Shown here one piece after another: positions 6,730-8,750 of a stretch of DNA of 8,750 nucleotides. Each line of letters starts with the position of its first letter. Position 1 is the first letter of the stretch. Location: the NCBI GenBank assembly GCA_003454605.1, contig DMKD01000021.1, positions 1 through 8,750 on the forward strand, given 5' to 3'. The notes under the pieces were generated by a model. The model worked only from the letters and a program-made list of their open reading frames with translations. It had not been told where the DNA came from and ran no database searches. Origin of the DNA: Spirochaeta sp. Lineage in GTDB: Bacteria; Spirochaetota; Spirochaetia; UBA9216. The translations under genes were made by a program, and so were the position numbers.

Positions 6730-7581
6730 ATGAAAAAGATATTTTTAGTTTTAGTTTTAGCAGTAATCGCTTTATCAGCCTTTGCTGAAGGTTCATTGAT
6801 TAACAATGAAGATTCTCCGGTTCAATTTTTTCTGGAGTCCGAACTTGGTGTTGTAGGTATTCCCTATCATACTATCCGTATTGGTGAAGCCGATACTGCG
6901 AGCACATTCGATTTTGTTAAAGAGGGCGGGCAGGAAATCCTGTATAAATTTGAGCGCTTTAATCTGGGGATGACTATCGCTGACCAGCATCGGGTCTCTT
7001 TCCTGTATCAGCCTCTTGAGCTTGTCACAGAAACCGTGTTTGCAGCAGATAGAATTATAGACGGGGTTACTTTCACAGCAGGAACACCCATGGAAGTTTC
7101 ATACGGCTTCCCCTTCTACAGAATCACATATGGTTATGATTTTTTTGAGGATGATAATGCAGATCTTGGTATAGGTGCAGCTTTGCAGCTGAGAAATGCC
7201 TCTATAGTATTCAAGCAGCTTGATGGTGCGCAGATGACAGTCAGTCAGAATCTGGGGCCGGTGCCTGCAATATATCTATTCGGTAAATATAACTTTAACA
7301 GTGGATTTTTCCTCAGCACAGACATTACAGGATTGTATGCATCATCAGCTATAATCAATGGGGCTGATTTTGAGTTTGAAGGATCGATTCTTGATGCTTC
7401 AGTACGAAGCGGTTATACGCTTAAGAATAATATTGACCTCTTTCTTAATCTGAGATTCCTGGGCGGTTCAGCTGCAGGAACAAGTGAGTATGCCAGAGAT
7501 AACTGGACAGACAGTACGGAAGCTACAACCGCCAACTATCTGGCTACTACATCGCTTACCTTTGGATTGACTGTTAAATAG
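6730..7581 (+). CDS. Secreted protein, probable outer-membrane beta-barrel, function unknown
   Basis: I do not recognise a named family. The 283-residue product begins with a clear signal peptide (MKKIFLVLVLAVIALSAFA, cleavage expected before EGS). There is no lipobox cysteine; indeed no cysteine is seen anywhere. The mature part has no other hydrophobic helix and is made of alternating polar/apolar strands rich in aromatic residues, such as PFYRITYGYDFFED, ADLGIGAALQLRNASIVF, YLFGKYNFNSGFFLSTDITG and NNIDLFLNLRFLGG. It ends in SLTFGLTVK, which could be a last strand although it lacks a terminal Phe. The pattern suits a small outer-membrane barrel. It has its own AGGAG site and lies 61 bp behind the channel gene, before a strong terminator, so it probably ends the same transcription unit. 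A link to efflux is contextual only. Confidence 0.8.
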   Translation: MKKIFLVLVLAVIALSAFAEGSLINNEDSPVQFFLESELGVVGIPYHTIRIGEADTASTFDFVKEGGQEILYKFERFNLGMTIADQHRVSFLYQPLELVTETVFAADRIIDGVTFTAGTPMEVSYGFPFYRITYGYDFFEDDNADLGIGAALQLRNASIVFKQLDGAQMTVSQNLGPVPAIYLFGKYNFNSGFFLSTDITGLYASSAIINGADFEFEGSILDASVRSGYTLKNNIDLFLNLRFLGGSAAGTSEYARDNWTDSTEATTANYLATTSLTFGLTVK

Positions 7582-7600
7582 ATTCTCCAAACATAAATTT

Positions 7601-7637
7601 AAGGGGTTGTCCAATAGAAATTGGATGGCCCCTTTTT
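7601..7637 (+). terminator. Strong intrinsic terminator
   Basis: AAGGGGTTGTCCAAT (7601-7615) pairs along its full length with ATTGGATGGCCCCTT (7620-7634), using three G-U pairs, around the four-base loop AGAA. The last two Ts of the stem continue into a run of five. It lies 19 bases after the barrel-protein stop and should end the efflux-operon transcript, separating it from moeA. Confidence 0.85.
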
Positions 7638-7642
7638 ACTTG

Positions 7643-7671
7643 TTTTAAGTTCTTCTATATGGTTTTATATA
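7643..7671 (+). promoter_or_regulatory. Candidate moeA promoter close to the start codon
   Basis: The -10-like TATATA (7666-7671) is 17 bp behind a poor -35 (TTTTAA, 7643-7648) and only three bases before the moeA ATG. If used, the message would start at or beside the start codon. TATATG (7656-7661) is an alternative -10 that would leave a short leader. No Shine-Dalgarno is visible in this interval. Confidence 0.25.
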
Positions 7672-7674
7672 GTT

Positions 7675-8750
7675 ATGGAATTATTACAGGTCATAACAAT
7701 ACAGGAACTCAGGCAGCTGCTTGATGAACAATTCTCCTCCTATAAACTCAATACAGAAATTGTCTCTATTGATAAAGCCGCCGGTCGCTATCTTGCGGTT
7801 GATACAGCATCTGCCGTTACAGTGCCGTCGTTCAGACGCTCTACCAAAGACGGTTATGCGCTCAGGTCAGTCGATGTCTCTGGCGCATCAGAAACCCTCC
7901 CGGCCTTTCTGAAGCTGCTTGGTGAAGTCCGAATGGGCTACCCCGCAGAAGTTGAAATAAAACCGGGTGAGACTGTCTATGTCCCTACAGGCGGAATGGT
8001 ACCAGACGGTGCTGATGCTGTCGTGATGATAGAATATGTAGAAAAACTGACCGATGATGAAATATCAATCTATCGTCCTGCCGCGGCAAGGGAAAATGTC
8101 ATTGCGGTCGGTGATGATATACAGTCCGGAGCTCTAGTGCTGAAAAAGGGCAAGCGGCTTAAGGCTGCAGATTTGGGCGTGCTCACATCGATAGGTCTGA
8201 CCGAGGTGGAGGTTTTTATGCAGCCCCTTGTCTCGGTGCTGTCTACAGGTGACGAGATAACAGGACCTGGGGAAGATGTCCGGCTCGGCCAGATCCGGGA
8301 TATCAATACCTATACTATCGCCGCCGCCGCCGAAGAGCTGGGATGCAGAGTGATAAACCGAATGGTTGTAGCCGACGATGAGAAGCTGCTTCGGGAAAGC
8401 CTTGTAAAATGTCATGATGAGTCTGATTTGGTGCTCCTCTCAGGCGGTTCATCGGTCGGCGTAAAGGATTATTCTCAGAAGGTCATTGCCTCGCTGGGCG
8501 AACCGGGCGTGCTCTGTCATGGAATAGCTTTTAAACCGGGAAAGCCCACCATTGTGGCTAATGCCGGCGGCAAGCCGGTAATAGGCCTGCCGGGGCATCC
8601 TGTATCGGCTTTGATGGTCTTTAGCATAGTCGGAGAGCATCTTATCAACCTTATGAACGGTGCAACGCAGCGGATTGAAAGCTGGGTAGAGGCTGTCCTT
8701 ACCGAGAACGTGAATGGCGCTCCGGGCCGGGAGGCCTGGCAGATGGTTGA
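7675..8750 (+). CDS. moeA: Molybdopterin molybdotransferase MoeA, cut by the right edge of the window
   Basis: MoeA inserts molybdate into adenylylated molybdopterin in the cytoplasm, the last step of molybdenum-cofactor synthesis. The frame opens at ATG 7675 and stays open for 358 codons to the edge; a full protein has about 400 residues, so the C-terminal domain is mostly missing. Family motifs in order are PSFRRSTKDGYAL (51-63, with D59), VPTGGMVPDGADAVVMIE (103-120), ENVIAVGDDIQSG (140-152), VLSTGDEITGPG (188-199, E194), GQIRDIN (205-211), the MoCF-binding LLSGGSSVGVKDYS (254-267, D265), FKPGKP (286-291, K287 and K290) and GLPGHPVSA (304-312). K58 replaces the Met or Val usual in the first motif, and H308 replaces Asn in PGNP, a common variant. 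The start has no Shine-Dalgarno, but the N-terminus aligns with the family. Base composition is visibly richer in G and C than in the upstream genes. Confidence 0.96.
   Translation, partial: MELLQVITIQELRQLLDEQFSSYKLNTEIVSIDKAAGRYLAVDTASAVTVPSFRRSTKDGYALRSVDVSGASETLPAFLKLLGEVRMGYPAEVEIKPGETVYVPTGGMVPDGADAVVMIEYVEKLTDDEISIYRPAAARENVIAVGDDIQSGALVLKKGKRLKAADLGVLTSIGLTEVEVFMQPLVSVLSTGDEITGPGEDVRLGQIRDINTYTIAAAAEELGCRVINRMVVADDEKLLRESLVKCHDESDLVLLSGGSSVGVKDYSQKVIASLGEPGVLCHGIAFKPGKPTIVANAGGKPVIGLPGHPVSALMVFSIVGEHLINLMNGATQRIESWVEAVLTENVNGAPGREAWQMV

Noticed and set aside
8319..8331. GCC trinucleotide run as a possible variable repeat
   Set aside because: Only four units encoding four alanines in a MoeA helix; too short to suggest phase variation.
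7721..8640. Open frames in other phases or on the minus strand across the moeA region (7721-7912, 8070-8306, 8134-8415, 8449-8640)
   Set aside because: The plus-strand frame from 7675 carries every MoeA motif in order, so these are overlapping shadows.
1..8750. tRNA, rRNA, CRISPR array or insertion sequence
   Set aside because: No cloverleaf, spaced repeat array, transposase frame or paired inverted termini was noticed; nearly all sequence is taken up by the genes listed.

Overview
The window carries a divergent regulator and efflux operon from a diderm (Gram-negative-type) bacterium, followed by the start of a molybdenum-cofactor gene. A cytoplasmic-membrane pump with periplasmic adaptor, a TolC-family channel and a signal-peptide-bearing barrel-like protein all imply an outer membrane. 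DNA is moderately AT-rich on the left and visibly more GC-rich in the last kilobase. A spirochaete (Spirochaetales) is a plausible source from the general style of the proteins, but nothing here proves it.

Layout. On the minus strand (28-945) lies a DNA-binding regulator that joins an XRE/Cro-type helix-turn-helix to a CarH/LitR-like cobalamin-binding module, including the W-x9-E-H signature of the B12 photoreceptors. A short intergenic region (946-1051) contains two near-identical 17-bp palindromes, one directly upstream of the regulator's start and one filling the promoter of the operon transcribed the other way. On the plus strand three genes are chained by ATGA stop/start overlaps: a membrane-fusion protein (1052-2140), an RND permease (2137-5184) and a TolC-like outer-membrane factor (5181-6668). 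After a 61-bp gap with a weak hairpin and its own ribosome binding site comes a secreted, probably outer-membrane beta-barrel protein (6730-7581), closed by a strong intrinsic terminator (7601-7637). The window ends inside moeA (7675 to the right edge).

How it fits together. The three overlapping genes encode a complete tripartite envelope pump. The regulator next door, with shared operator-like palindromes, is the obvious candidate to control both itself and the pump. The inference worth testing is that pump expression responds to adenosylcobalamin and/or light through a CarH-type sensor module attached to an XRE rather than a MerR DNA-binding domain. MoeA sits behind a terminator, differs in base composition and is probably an unrelated neighbour.
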